Below, in pieces: positions 43,491-54,750 of a stretch of DNA of 64,000 nt. How positions within the stretch are numbered: position 1 is the first letter of the stretch; every line of letters starts with the position of its first letter. Position numbers and translations under genes: made by a program. The notes under the pieces are model-generated. The model saw only the letters and a list, made by a program, of their open reading frames with translations. It searched no databases and had not been told where the DNA came from. Location: NCBI GenBank assembly GCA_033032175.1, contig CM065310.1, positions 1,922,001 through 1,986,000 on the forward strand, read 5' to 3'. This DNA comes from Saturnia japonica (lineage: Eukaryota; Arthropoda; Insecta; Lepidoptera; Saturniidae).

Positions 43491-44089
43491 GCTTTGGCCC
43501 GGGACTTCGTTCTCGTTGTCTTTAGACTGATGCGACTCTAGCAGCATCTATTATAAAAAAATTGTACTAATTTCGACACCTTTACGAACGTCTGCTCATC
43601 AACTCACCAAAAAGTCATGCCATTCGAATGAATGGTTTAGTTCCTAGGGTCCAACAATCAAAAAAACATTCATTTATCATATTCGTTCATTCATTAAATA
43701 ATTATCATTTAATATTAACTTATTCATCACTTACTTAATACATTTTTAAGGACCCAGTATAAAATAAAATTAACACCTGGTTTCGTTTGCAAAAAGTTCC
43801 ATTAAATATATTAAAACTTTCAAACATATTACTAAAATTGTATCGCACGATTATTTGTTAATTGTTATCGACAGATGTCGTTAAAGTTTGGTTCTCGGAA
43901 CACCTGGGATCGGTAATTATAAGTTTCAGCACGTAATGACCGCAGAGGTCTCGGCAGGGCCGCGGTCGGGCCGGGGCTTAATTTTGCTTACCTACTCCGA
44001 CATCGGTAAAATTCAAGAGTAAAATAGGTACATTAATTGAATATTTTTTAATTTTTTTTTTCTTATCACTGCAATTTAGGCAATGTAGC
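43491..44089. other. No gene; GC-rich patch
   Basis: 43880-43985 ('gttctcggaacacctgggat', 'gaccgcagaggtctcggcag') is the most GC-rich unique stretch nearby, with no ORF and no repeat match. Confidence 0.4.
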
Positions 44090-44262
44090 GGTTTGATCAA
44101 ATGTCTTCATGTCGTAGGAAGAAGGGAAAACTTTAACCCACAATTCGTAATCTTCACAGTACGCCAAAAACTGTAGCTCTGAAGCCCCGTATATGGTTTT
44201 ATTATGAAGGGAGAATCAGGGAATCAGGTTGAACAGATCTTTAGAACACTCGCCATGACGTA
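44090..44262 (-). pseudogene. LINE RT C-terminal relic (CR1/Jockey type)
   Basis: 'tgaacagatctttagaacac' followed by 'tcgccatgac' matches 2076-2110, the reversed YHGECSEEL region. It is heavily decayed. Just after it 'ctagctgtgctccatggttt' (44271) looks like the start of a minus-strand Helitron relic. Confidence 0.5.
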
Positions 44263-44729
44263 TAAGCTGACTAGCTGTGCTCCATGGTTTCTCCCGTGTT
44301 AATTTTATCCGACAAACATCGCACCGCCAACTCACCCTTGTAGTCTATCATAATTGTTCGTCCCGCAAGTACAAATTATTTTAATTTTTCATTAACTCCT
44401 TAACTATGTGTCCAAATAAAATGAAATAAAGATAAAAAATTAACTTCATAAAATTGTCTTTATGTTAAGTAACTCTTATTCGCAAGGATTAATACGCCAC
44501 GTCTAAAAATAATGCTTATAAATCACTTATTAATTGTCATAAATTCTTTGTCATAAAATATCTTATTATGGCTTATGTATAAGAGATAGGTATATGTTAT
44601 TACTGAATTTTTTTAGATATACTAAGGTCCAATATTATTGTAGAACATTGTATTTCCGTATCATTAACGATTACGCCAGCGCACGCGGAAAAGCAGTTCG
44701 GGATGGCCTCAACTTCCGACTTACGTAAC
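44263..44729. other. No gene recognised
   Basis: Apart from the Helitron-like terminus at 44271, AT-rich and unmatched. Confidence 0.45.
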
Positions 44730-44903
44730 ACAAATCAATATTTTAGGCTAGCTGAGAGATTTAGCCTAATGTTAGATAGCCTATACTATTTCTCATGAGT
44801 ATGGCTATCATAAAAAAAAAATGTCGAATCCGAAGTGTAGTTCCAGATATTAGCGTGTTTAAATAAACTAAAAAACCCTTTCCTTTTCTTATATTAGTAT
44901 AGA
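44730..44903 (-). mobile_element. Helitron H3 remnant, minus strand
   Basis: Reversed, it begins 'tctatactaatataagaaa' and includes 'cacgctaatatctggaact' and 'tatgatagccat'. It is diverged from 20078-20329. Confidence 0.5.
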
Positions 44904-45059
44904 TAGCACATTTAGTAGGTATCAGTGCATCTAGAACATGGGCATTATTTGTTCATATTATTCTACATAACTACATTACTATTAATATTATAAAGAGGTA
45001 ATATTAGAACTAGAATAGTAAATTTTATAAACTTGTGATTCCCACCCCAGCCATTTTAC

Positions 45060-45300
45060 TGGGAGATTCCCATTTTACTTTAAGAGAGGTAGGGCACAGA
45101 TAAATTTCTTTGAAGATTGGAATTTTTAGGACAAATAACCTTGTGCTGTGTTCCTGCTGTGGGTAGGATTTCTAATATTCCTTGGGTTAGGAGGGGTTAA
45201 AGGTAGGCAACGCGCTAATGATACCTATGGTATTACAAGCGTCCATAGGTTACGGTAGCCGCTTACAATCTGGCGGGCCGTATGCTTGTTTACCAGCTCA
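45060..45300 (+). repeat. Dispersed repeat R with full 3' part
   Basis: 'ccttgtgctgtgttcctgct', then 'gcgtccataggttacggtag', 'tggcgggccgtatgcttgtt'. The last phrase is a common ending of Lepidoptera LINE 3' UTRs, which supports a LINE origin for R. Confidence 0.65.
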
Positions 45301-45343
45301 ACTTCATTTAAGTATAAGATACACAATCTCTCATTATTAATGT

Positions 45344-45537
45344 TGTAGCGACATCTACATAGCGACACACAGCGACATCTATCGAGCCACATACGACGCA
45401 TCCTACATCGCGCTATAGAAATTAACTCTTCAATGGAGTGTATATACAAGAACTCGACTACAACCGTTGGGCAGCTGCCCGCCAGACATAACACTCGTCT
45501 GGTCGGAGGATCCTCCCTTTGCAATAGTTCTTCTACA
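45344..45537 (+). repeat. Left LTR of the miniature element
   Basis: TGTAGCG...TTCTACA, with the TATA-like 'gtgtatatacaag' at 45438-45450 acting as the probable U3 promoter. A short direct repeat 'gcgacatct' / 'gcgacac' lies near its start. Confidence 0.9.
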
Positions 45538-45854
45538 CTGGTGACCTCGACGTGATACGTCAGCGGAACCTTCTTCGCAAAAGCTACGTCATCGTGACGT
45601 CATCATCACTTCCACAAGCTTTCGAGCAGCGAGTTATACAGTCAGCCAGCATCCACGGCTACTACGGGTATCCTGGCCATCAGCATGCAGCGGACGCGCA
45701 TTCCTGGTCAGCCCCACAGCCTTCTCAGCGACCTTGGCACAACACACTGCACTTCGGCCGGTCAGCAAGCAGAGACACACTTTTCTCCTGGTCGACGCAG
45801 CAGCCAGTCACTACGCAGCACTGCAACACTCCGACTCACTGGAGCATTCTTGCA

Positions 45855-45950
45855 GCATCACCCCGACTCACTGGGGCATTACCCCGACTCACTGGGGGCA
45901 TTACCCCGACTCACTGGGGACATCACCCCGACTCACTGGGGCATCACCGC
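45855..45950 (+). repeat. 21-22-bp minisatellite inside the miniature element
   Basis: Four copies of 'ccccgactcactgggg' start at 45861, 45882, 45904 and 45926, separated by 'cat(c/t)a'. Diverged copies precede (45830) and follow (45957, 45985). Three plus frames stay open across it (together 45552-46037), a result of the repeat composition. The 161-codon frame from 45552 shows no known domain. Confidence 0.85.
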
Positions 45951-46087
45951 AGACAGTTCCGACTCACCGTGAACTATGCGGCATCTGGTTCCGACTCAAT
46001 GGAACATCCCACTGGCCCGGCAAGCATCACTAGATGATGTATGGACGACTCAACCTGCTATCGACCTCCGGTCTCGGAGGGGAGTGC

Positions 46088-46281
46088 TGTAGCGACATCT
46101 ACATAGCGACACACAGCGACATCTATCGAGCCACATACGACGCATCCTACATGGCGCTATAGAAATTAACTCTTCAATTGAGTGTATATACAAGAACCCG
46201 ACTACAACCGTTGGGCAGCTGCCCGCCAGACATAACACCCGTCTAGTCGGAGGATCCTCCTTTTGCAATAGTTCTTCTACA
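46088..46281 (+). repeat. Right LTR of the miniature element
   Basis: It follows the polypurine tract and ends TTCTACA before ATGT. It differs from the left LTR at six single positions, e.g. 'acatggcgct' for 'acatcgcgct' and 'gtctagtcgg' for 'gtctggtcgg'. Confidence 0.9.
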
Positions 46282-46285
46282 ATGT

Positions 46286-48961
46286 TATAATAATAATAGT
46301 AATGTTTATTTTCAAAATACTTAACCCTAGGTTTATAAAAGTTTATTAAGACTACTTAAAGAACTCTTCTCAATATTCTAGTAGTAGCTAGGGTCTCATA
46401 ACAATTGTCGTAGATCTCCACACTAGGCTCAAAAACCTGTCTTGTGGATATCTGCATCAGAAGGGTTTGACTACACGACTAACAGTATCATCAAACATTA
46501 AGAAAGTAAGTGTTTTTCGTGTGTATTAATTACACTGTGTTTTAAATTGTACGCTCGTATGTGATATGTATCTCCATGTGTTTGTTTGTGTGTTGTGTGT
46601 GAGATAGAGGAAGTGTTTGTGCATGAATGTATGGTATATGGTTGTGCTTATGCGTGTATGGGTATTTTATGTAATTACTTGTAATAGTTATTCTGTATTG
46701 TGGTATGATAAAGTTGGAAGCTATGACTGGACCTTGTGTTTAGGACCCCAACTAATGCAATTACTTTGCTTAATATTATAATATTTATTTACTCTGTTAT
46801 ATAAGAAAGGATAGAGAAACAGACAAATTCTTTTCGCAAAAATAGAATTTATTTTTGGTATGGGCATTTTAAAATTCTGAATTTAATAACAGTTTTTTAA
46901 ATGGGAGAGTTTAATAATTTCATGTGAAATTGTATTACAACATTAGCTGTGAACAATTTACGAACGCTCAAAATTTGGTTTTCTTGGTAAAGAAGCTCAG
47001 TCGGATGGATGTCTATAAGATTTATTGAACATAACTTTGATAATCGATCTTTGGACTCTTTCCAATCTGATCATTTTGGTAAATGCCAGACCTCCCCGGA
47101 CTTATTGAAATACAGTAGATGAGAACTGATTCACCAAGGGCAGAATAAATTGAAAAATTGCTAAGATTTGTAAGAAGAATCGCACTAGACTAAACTAATA
47201 AGCAAACTTCAATGTGTTGGAAAAATGTAATGAGCAGTCTGCCTGTTTTATCCTGATGAAAATAATGTTGGATATAACGACTATTCCTGCTTAGGTACTC
47301 TTGTTTTTACCAATTGTATTGCAGTGCCGATGTAGATAGGAACGAGAATTGTCTAGATCCTTACACCATGGCAACTATGGCCAATTAAAGGTAGCATTCG
47401 ACTCCTATTAAAAGATTTTTAATGTATTTACAAATATTGCAAAAATGTCATCCATTTATGAACCATTGTGATATGTAACTAAATACCAAGAAAAATCTAA
47501 ACGACATTGACTTCTTTTAATATAATTTTAATTAAGGTAATTATAAAAATTACAAAAATTTAGTCCATTATGATATGTAACTGCCAATAAGAAGGCAAAC
47601 GAAAAAGCTTGTTGTATGAAACTTGTGTTATTTGCTTCATTCGTTTAATATATTTGTCCAAGTCCAACGATATTATTCAACTTAGATATATGTCTAATAT
47701 CAGATAATAACTTCTTTCCAATTTTTCCATACTTGGGCCCATACAGTAAATAGGAGCTAAGTCAAGTGGAGTCTGCCTTTTAAATATAACACAAAATAAC
47801 TAGAACATAACGTTCACAGGCCACTACACGTAATCATCGGTAAAAGATTTTCGAAATTGCAAAGAGCACGCCACGGGAAGTAATTCCCCGTCCCTCAAAC
47901 AAGTCTTTTACGGGCACACAATCGACTCTCAATTTCACGGTATCGCGAACATCAAAGAAGTGAACATAGTTCCTACCTGCCGTCAATCGGGTACTACCTA
48001 ACCGCAAATTGACTGTTACCTTCCTTTTATGTCTGTAAAATAAGAAAAATAATTCTGTTGCCTTCAGATTATTTAATTCTCATAAACTACAGGTACAAAT
48101 AGAAATGCTATTAATATCACGAAAAGCATGCTTATATTGAGCAATCGAAGAGCATGCTATTAAAAATCAGGTCATATACATGGTTTTTAATAGCACAGCT
48201 ATCTGTACCTTATAGGTTCGCGATCAATGGTGTCCAAATTAAAAGCACTTCAAAATACGAAATCAACTGACAGCTCTTTATCAAATTACACTCGCTCAAC
48301 TGACATATTTATTTTCCAATAAACGCGAAACATACCGTTTATCATGTTGTTCAAAATAAAACCTTAGCGTGAAGGGCATACGTCTTAAATATGAGTCGAA
48401 CCAAACCATTCCCATCTGGACACACACTCAAGAACGAACGAGCAAGCATGATGGTGGTAGCAGTTGGTTGATAATTAGTTGTCAGCTTCATACTATCTAC
48501 TTATCACTGCAGAAGTTGCATCAACTAATATCGAGATAATCGTTGATAAAGAACGACGGTAATAAGGAATGAAACTAACACAATATAATATTGTTATATA
48601 TTATCTATTTGTAAGCATTATATTATATACTAATGAATGTACTATAAAGTATAAAACAACACAAAATAAGCGAAAATATGTCCTTATAGACGGCTAAGAT
48701 GAAAGACAATATATATATGAAAATTCTGAATTCTATGAAATGAGGCTTTCAATCATGATTACAATTCTTCTCTCCTCACTCTAAGTTATCTTATAACTGC
48801 TTTTGTGTTCATCGGCTAGTTAACAAAACTATTCATCAAGCATTAGTCATCGAAACAAAATGCCGCTGTACAAAATACTTGCAAAATGCGACTATTGTCT
48901 ATTTTAAGCAACTACATACGCACTTGGAGAATTAACTTGGTACATCATAAAGAGTTATAGA
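46286..48961. other. No gene; possible old LINE 3' end at the left
   Basis: 46286-46460 read on the minus strand ends 'gaaaataaacattac' and a (TAT)n run, as LINE 3' ends do, but no coding homology is clear. The miniature element would have inserted in that tail. 46540-46680 is GT-rich. The remainder to 48961 is unmatched AT-rich sequence, the 3' flank of the gene below. I found no canonical AATAAA close to its stop. Confidence 0.45.
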
Positions 48962-49684
48962 TTAATTAATAAAAGTAAACATCATTCGGCAATAGCCTAA
49001 ACGGTCCAACCTGTAACCGCTTGGGCATTGATTTGGAACAGCTAAGATTAAACGAGAATTTGCATCCAAACAACCTTTATCAGTTTTCACATAACCTTCA
49101 GGGCACACGGTTGGTTTATCTTCCTCGTCAGGTTTCTCTGTATCTTCACCAGTAAGTCTTCCATGGTATTTCGGTTCTATAATCTCGACGTCTGCTTTCG
49201 GATTTGTTAAATTAATTTTATTATTCACTAATATATCTTCAAAATGATTTAAAGGTTCTTCTTGCGTGTTTGTATTATCTGCAACGTCGTTTGTCACATC
49301 ATCTGTTTCACTTAGTTCGTGAACGTTAAGTAAATTTTCTTCTTTTTGAATATAAGCAAATTTATCGTAAATGACGTTTTTGTAGAAGACTAAAACCATC
49401 CCCAACCATTTCGTAAGCGCGTTGTGTCGAGTCTCTTCGTTCACTTTCGCTATGTTATCGCGTTTCAACGAGAATATCTTCACTTTATTCACCAACACAT
49501 CCGCTAAAATTTCATTCCACATCAGAGGCTTCGTTTCGTTTTTTGGTTCTTGGAAATTTAGCAATTTCCTTAAAAGCGTCTTTTGTTCGGTCGTCGTCTT
49601 GTGCGTGGTCGGTTCTTCGATGACGAATGTCTGAGCCCCGCTCGTTAGTACGATTACGAAGGCGAAAAAAGTAAAAATATTCAT
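48962..49684 (-). CDS. Secreted protein with C-terminal paired CPxGY cysteine motifs (240 aa)
   Basis: An uninterrupted 240-codon frame; the ATG has A at -3 (ataaaATG). Residues 1-18 form a signal peptide (MNIFTFFAFVIVLTSGAQ, probable cut near SGA-QT). Residues 25-50 are Thr/Lys-rich. Residues 55-115 look helical and basic to neutral. Residues 115-190 are strongly acidic. Sequons stand at N49 and N158. The only four cysteines are C194, C205, C220 and C232, in CPEGYVKTDKGC and CPSGYRLDRLGYC. The spacing is C-x10-C-x14-C-x11-C, which suggests two disulphide loops from an internal duplication. The protein is expected to be exported to haemolymph, cuticle or another extracellular site. I do not recognise a named family; similar C-x-x-GY-x-D...G-x-C tails occur in uncharacterised insect secreted proteins. 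A splice-acceptor-like 'tttatctttcag' ends at 49740 on the minus strand, 56 bases before the ATG, so a 5' non-coding exon may lie upstream. It is the only clear host gene here. Confidence 0.85.
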   Translation of the reverse strand: MNIFTFFAFVIVLTSGAQTFVIEEPTTHKTTTEQKTLLRKLLNFQEPKNETKPLMWNEILADVLVNKVKIFSLKRDNIAKVNEETRHNALTKWLGMVLVFYKNVIYDKFAYIQKEENLLNVHELSETDDVTNDVADNTNTQEEPLNHFEDILVNNKINLTNPKADVEIIEPKYHGRLTGEDTEKPDEEDKPTVCPEGYVKTDKGCLDANSRLILAVPNQCPSGYRLDRLGYCRMMFTFIN

Positions 49685-50141
49685 TTTATTGTTATTTTAT
49701 AACAACAGTGGTACAATGGCGGTGGTGACTGGAAGGTTGCTGAAAGATAAACTGGGTACGCGGTTAGTTCGTACAATCATGCAGTAAACGTGAAAATAAA
49801 ATATGTGAATATTTTACATGTACAATTTTTTACTTAAAATTTGTAAAATGTTTAAATATTTTGTATTAAGTGTTACATGATAATATTAACATTATAAACA
49901 TAATATATTGTATTTTATTCAAAATCGATTGGAAGCACAATCCATCCAGTATTCCAAAATTTATTTCATGGTTAATTTAACAAACGTAGATATAAATACT
50001 GGGACAATTGAAATATTCGTAATCTTTACACACACGGGATAATAATTATCTAGTGAGATAATTTCAACAGTTTGATCATTTGTGATCAGCCGAAGAGCTT
50101 ACAAAGAAATTTTGAAGACAATTTTTGACAAATAATAAAAC
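49685..50141. other. Upstream flank of the secreted-protein gene
   Basis: It holds the candidate 3' splice site described for the gene. No clear TATA box can be placed. The rest is AT-rich. Confidence 0.4.
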
Positions 50142-50240
50142 CAACTTCAGTGATTTTGAAAAAGGTAACCCCCACACATAAAGTAAAAAATAATCATCTA
50201 AATTGGTTCATAAACAAAGAAGTAATGCCTGATTTGCGAT
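50142..50240 (+). mobile_element. MITE-like repeat M1, partial
   Basis: 'aaccaacttcagtgattttg' followed by 'aatcatctaaattggttcat' matches the front and middle of M1. Confidence 0.55.
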
Positions 50241-50455
50241 TTCGATTAGCGATTTCAAACACCAAGAAATCATCACTTCTATATTTTTCCCACATACAGT
50301 AGTAAGAACATTTCTCAAGGGTTTAAGTTTCCTCACGATGTTTCACCTTCAGCCAATAGTGTTACTAATTCAAATTAGTAAAACGCGAATTCCGATAATT
50401 TCGTGGCTATACTGGTTTAAACCACTCGACCACCATGACTTACTGTATAATACAG
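50241..50455 (-). mobile_element. SINE-like repeat S2, minus strand
   Basis: 'tatttttcccacatacagta', 'gtttcctcacgatgtttcac' and 'ggtttaaaccactcgaccac' match the 19135 copy. The last phrase is the reversed A-box side. Confidence 0.55.
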
Positions 50456-51944
50456 TGTACATACATAAATAATAATAGCGAAAGTACTTTTCGCCACGAT
50501 GATACAAGTTATCTATAGATAAGACAACAGAGTTACAGCAAATATTGACGAAATGACGTCCAGTTAACGTAAAAAAACTAAGTACCGTTTGTTGTGTAAA
50601 TCATTTATCAGTCATAATTTTCGAGTGGTTGGAAATAACACAAGGACAGATTTGTTACGATTACCTCACGACGTCCTTTCGACAAATTATTTCGTTATTT
50701 TAATTAATTACGGTTTGTGATTATATGAAGGAGGGTTAAGGAGAGTGGTAGTAATATGTAAGCAAAATTCCAATGATTTTACAGCCCTCACCCTCTTTGT
50801 ATAAGCAAAATAAGAAATTTATGAACTCCTCCCTAACCTAAATGATGGGAAATAAGATTCTTTAAAATCTTAAAAATTACAAAATAATAATTCAAATAAG
50901 ATTAAAGTACATATTAGTTTATTCAATAATATAAATAAATAAAAGAGTTTAAAATATTTATTATTAATTTAAATTATAAATATTGTTTTGAAATAATTGT
51001 CGTTATATCAAAAAAAATTTGTTTACATAAGATTTGTAAGATTCTCCCCGCTTCCTTTGTCAGCAAAAGAAAAAATTTGAAATTCCGCCTTCTGAGCCTG
51101 CTTATGTAGTACTTTAGCGCCCCTAAGAGAACTATAGAATAAAAAAAAACATATGTAATCTATGATGCAAAGAGTTGTAAGAATCTCTGATCTAAATAAA
51201 GGGAAAGGTCGAGGGGTAAGCGTCTCCGCGTCACGTTACGCGTAGCCTTGGGCAGATGAAATCGCAAATAGGTGCCGTTCGCAATCCAATAACATTGAAA
51301 ATGCAACAAACGATTGAATTTCTTCAGCTTTTCATTTCGTTTGCTACTGTTTTAGGGTTGCCACGTTAAATATATTTATTTTAATAGAAACCATGTTTTA
51401 TCTGAACCATAGATCAGAATAGGTAGATTTCGTACTACTATTCGTGAAAACAATAAATTGTGGCGAATGTATGAAAAGTACATTAGGTAATTTGTAATTT
51501 CTTATTGTACTTGAAATTTGGCACAACGCGACGAGAGGATTTTTAACATAACTTTAGAAATAAATCCTATTTTATCTATACTAGCATAGAAAAGTGACAC
51601 AAAACATTGGCGACCACCGAGAGTTCAAAAATTTATCGTTCGTCACCGTTATCATGCTGGCTTGCTTAATTACAAAATGAAAATACATTGGTTTCCCGAA
51701 ACGCGACTCGTAAATGGTTTATCGTGAATGATCATGATTGTTTTTTCACCATAGATATGGTCTCCGCCACCCAGTCAGGCTGTACGGGCCAACCACTCCG
51801 CAAATGATTTTAATAATCGATAGTAAAAATAATATTCTAGTATAGTTTCTTTTTTCTTTGTTTCTCTATTAATAAAATATATATTTTTAAATACCTTATA
51901 GATAATTCTTCGTTCCCTATCTTCTATCTACAACTTCACCTGTT
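50456..51944. other. No gene recognised
   Basis: 51600-51665 is a weak minus-strand relic of the CR1/Jockey-type LINE tail ('gcgaccaccgagagttc', 'gtcaccgttatcatgctggc'). The rest is AT-rich and unmatched. Confidence 0.45.
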
Positions 51945-52212
51945 CTTAAGTGACGATGTGGCTCAAGATGGTAACACGCCAAGCCTAGTGGAAGACTGGC
52001 TCTCAGGTGCAGCTGTCGGAACACACTTATCGGTGCTTGGTGACAGATTTTCATCTTGAGGGTGGTAGCTAGCCAGGCGGGTATTAGAAAGTGGCCTAAC
52101 CCCCGTACTATAGTTTCTTTATGATGTTTGCCTACACCGAAAACTCAGGATTTTAATTATAGGGACTCGAGCTGATGTTTATCGAAGCGGTGCCCGTACA
52201 ATCTACCACTTT
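51945..52212 (-). mobile_element. tRNA-derived SINE S1, minus strand
   Basis: The best-preserved S1 body: 'gacgatgtggctcaagatgg', 'aagcctagtggaagactggc', 'cttgagggtggtagctagcc'. It ends with 'ggtgcccgtacaatctacca', the reversed A box; the B box is decayed ('gggactcgagct'). Confidence 0.75.
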
Positions 52213-52698
52213 TCAAGCTTTGAAAATGTAATTTAAGAAGGTGACAACCATAGCGTGTTTGCATTCGTTTATTTGCCTTTTCAGCTTCAAACCTGTGGGT
52301 TCGCGTTTGTGGAACTTAATTGGGAAATTTGTTTTATGTCCCGTGCTGTAATGCTTTTATGATGAGAGCGAATACACATTTATTTTACGATGGCAATCTT
52401 TATATTAATAATATGATTTACTATTCGTCCGTTTCTATTATAATGTATAAAGTATCCGATGTTTATATTGTTTTATAAAGACTTTACAGAATTTTTTTAC
52501 TGTAAATAAAATGTAAATAATTGAAACCTGAGATACGGGATACAACAAGGCAAAAATAAATAGTCGAACGAGTGAAATTCTTTTCAATACAAAAAGTAAA
52601 ATAATCACAAAAAACGATTACCGAACCTTTAATTAGTGATAGTTGTCAAAAATTTAGTTAAATGAAAATATTAACTTCATAAATCATGTAGGTCTATG
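52213..52698. other. No gene recognised
   Basis: AT-rich, with a slightly GC-richer patch at 52260-52360. Confidence 0.45.
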
Positions 52699-53179
52699 TT
52701 AGTTGTGCCTGCGGCTGTGCTCGCGTGAACTACATGAAGCCGTCAACCGTAAAGACAAAAATGCTTATTGTGACTGAACCTTAGAATATAGACATAAATA
52801 TGCTGTTGCTGAATTTTTTGTAGGTCTTTTTAAGCTCTATGATTATAATTAGTTATATCTCTTATGGTTTACTCAACGTAAGCAATTTTAGCACCCATAA
52901 ATTGTCGTTTTTCCGAATTGATATTTATTTGCGCGGAACCCTGATTCTTTTTCCAAAATAAAAGTAAGTTCAGTTACTTCTAATAATAACAACTATCTGC
53001 CAGTGACAATCCCGTCAAATTCGGTCCAACCGATTCGGCAATAACGCGAAACAAACAGACAGACAGACAACATTTTTTTTTGTTATATGTACTGTATATA
53101 ATTTCATATGAATTTAGTAAAAGGTGTTATTTTAATATTACGAATAGACAATTTAATTTTATTTATTTGTATATATAGA
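52699..53179 (-). mobile_element. Helitron family H2, minus strand
   Basis: The reversed order of 27394-27914 is complete: 'ttagttgtgcctgcggctgt' (3' end, CTAG mutated), 'aatgcttattgtg', 'cttatggtttactcaac', 'ggaaccctgattcttttt', 'aacagacagacagac', to 'tatatatagat'. Confidence 0.82.
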
Positions 53180-53296
53180 TTAATAAATCTGTAGTCTTGT
53201 CCGTGCCTGATGTAATTTTATCCCGTATCCCGATAGACATATTATATGAAGGATAATATTCACGAATCTATGACTTTTATTTAGTTGTTTATTTTA

Positions 53297-53640
53297 TCAT
53301 TATATTAATACGTGAAGCAAAAACTTTGTACCCCTTTTTAAGCGTATTGCGTGCACGGAACACTGTGAGATTTGGCATGGTTAAACTTTATATGGAGAAG
53401 AAGTGCAGAGAGCTAAAATGTATCTATAATATCTGTTACTAATATATTAAATAAAATAAATCGATACTGCGAATCCTAACCTGACTAGTGCCATTGAACT
53501 TAGACTCCCAAAATATTGACAATGTCACTCAATGAAAAGTGACAGCAAGTGATATAATATTCATTGTTTAAATGTGAAACAGAAAATAGTCTATGATTAA
53601 AAAATCGCCGGTCGAATTTCGATCATTGGGCGACCGCTAG
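53297..53640 (+). mobile_element. Lep1-type Helitron, complete
   Basis: It starts 'tcattatattaatacgtgaa' and ends 'cgatcattgggcgaccgctag' followed by T. At 344 bp and non-coding, it is the best-preserved 3' end of the family in the window. Confidence 0.88.
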
Positions 53641-54750
53641 TTTATTTAATTTAATCTTGCAAATACCATCACAAGGATATGAAACAAGACATTATCTATC
53701 TATTTTATTGCCAGTTTACGGGTCCGATAGTAAAGTTAATGGCAGCTGTTAAACAATATCCCTGAAAAGTGATCACACTGAAGTAGTGAACGCTGCGGGC
53801 TCGTTAACCTAAACTCATCCGTTTGCAACAGCCACCATTACTTTAATTAATGAACATAAATATATACGAGTTATATCAGTTTTTATATGGATGATTTATC
53901 CTACCTGTTCGAGCAGGTTCGTGACGTACTATTCGCGTGACGTACGTTGGACCCTAGAATCGATCTTCGCGGATCAGGATCCCTCTCGAACCTATTGCTG
54001 GGATACGCAGTAATTGATTATAAACAAAGAAGACTCACCTCGTCAGGCGCTGGCGGTACCCCTGGTACCACAGCCAATTGTGAAGTATGTATGTGTGTGT
54101 GGAGTGAATTGTATGTACGTGGGTGTAACCGACTCAAATCGCAGGACACTAGCACCGCAAACACTCACTTCAACAAAATTCTTGGGACACCAACTCAATG
54201 TTATAAAATACAAGGCAAAGTTCAAGTAAGGCACTACCGCATATTACTTGTGACATAGCGCTCTCCAAACCACCAGCAGAAGCGTGGTACTCAAACGCAT
54301 GACGACGACTACTGCGTGCCCGCACCAGCCGTCCCACCGAGCTTACACAGGAGACACATATGTAACAGGAGAAGAGCTTCATAATCTTCTTTAATGACAA
54401 CGCGTGTTTATAGTTTATACACAACTCTGCCAATGTCAATTGCATAACATATTTTTCAAATTTTAAAAAGTAAAATAACGCTCAAGCAAAATGCGCCAAC
54501 ATTTTACAATTGTTAAAACTATCCGGGGATTTTTTACGACATTAAAAATTTATTTTCGTTGTTATTATTTTTAATATAATTTTTAATTTAATATAATTTT
54601 ATATTATGCAAAATGTCAAAATATGATGTGTAAAAACAATGAACGTTTCTGATTTATACATTAACCACGCATTCATCTGAAAGGACCTAAAATCTCACCC
54701 GAAAACTCTACGAAAGCAGTTTAACATTAAAAAAAAAACACTTTTTTAAA
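53641..54750. other. No gene recognised
   Basis: Overlapping short frames at 53947-54445 lie in a GC-richer stretch, but none shows a domain, signal peptide or repeat match, and the frames on the two strands contradict each other. Confidence 0.4.

Larger units (their letters stand above)
45344..46281 (+). mobile_element. Complete miniature LTR retrotransposon (TRIM-like)
   Basis: Two 194-bp LTRs (45344-45537 and 46088-46281) differ at 6 positions and are flanked by the 4-bp duplication ATGT (45340-45343 and 46282-46285). The internal part is only 550 bp. A primer-binding-site-like 'tggtgacctcgacgtgat' starts at 45539, and a polypurine tract 'ggaggggag' lies at 46077-46085. No gag, protease, RT or integrase is present, so it must have moved with proteins of another element. 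The 4-bp duplication suggests a Gypsy-type partner. LTR age is modest at about 3 percent divergence. A third, older LTR of the family is at 3937. Confidence 0.9.

Noticed and set aside
45855..45950. Short regularly spaced repeats resembling a CRISPR or coding repeat
   Set aside because: The 21-22-bp repeats are separated by 5-6 nearly identical bases, so this is a minisatellite inside an LTR element.
49422..49634. 70-codon plus frame opposite the secreted-protein gene
   Set aside because: It is a shadow of the 240-codon minus-strand gene, which has a signal peptide and a cysteine pattern.
53947..54445. Overlapping frames on both strands
   Set aside because: Frames on both strands are equally open and none shows a domain or signal. 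No splice-consistent structure could be argued.
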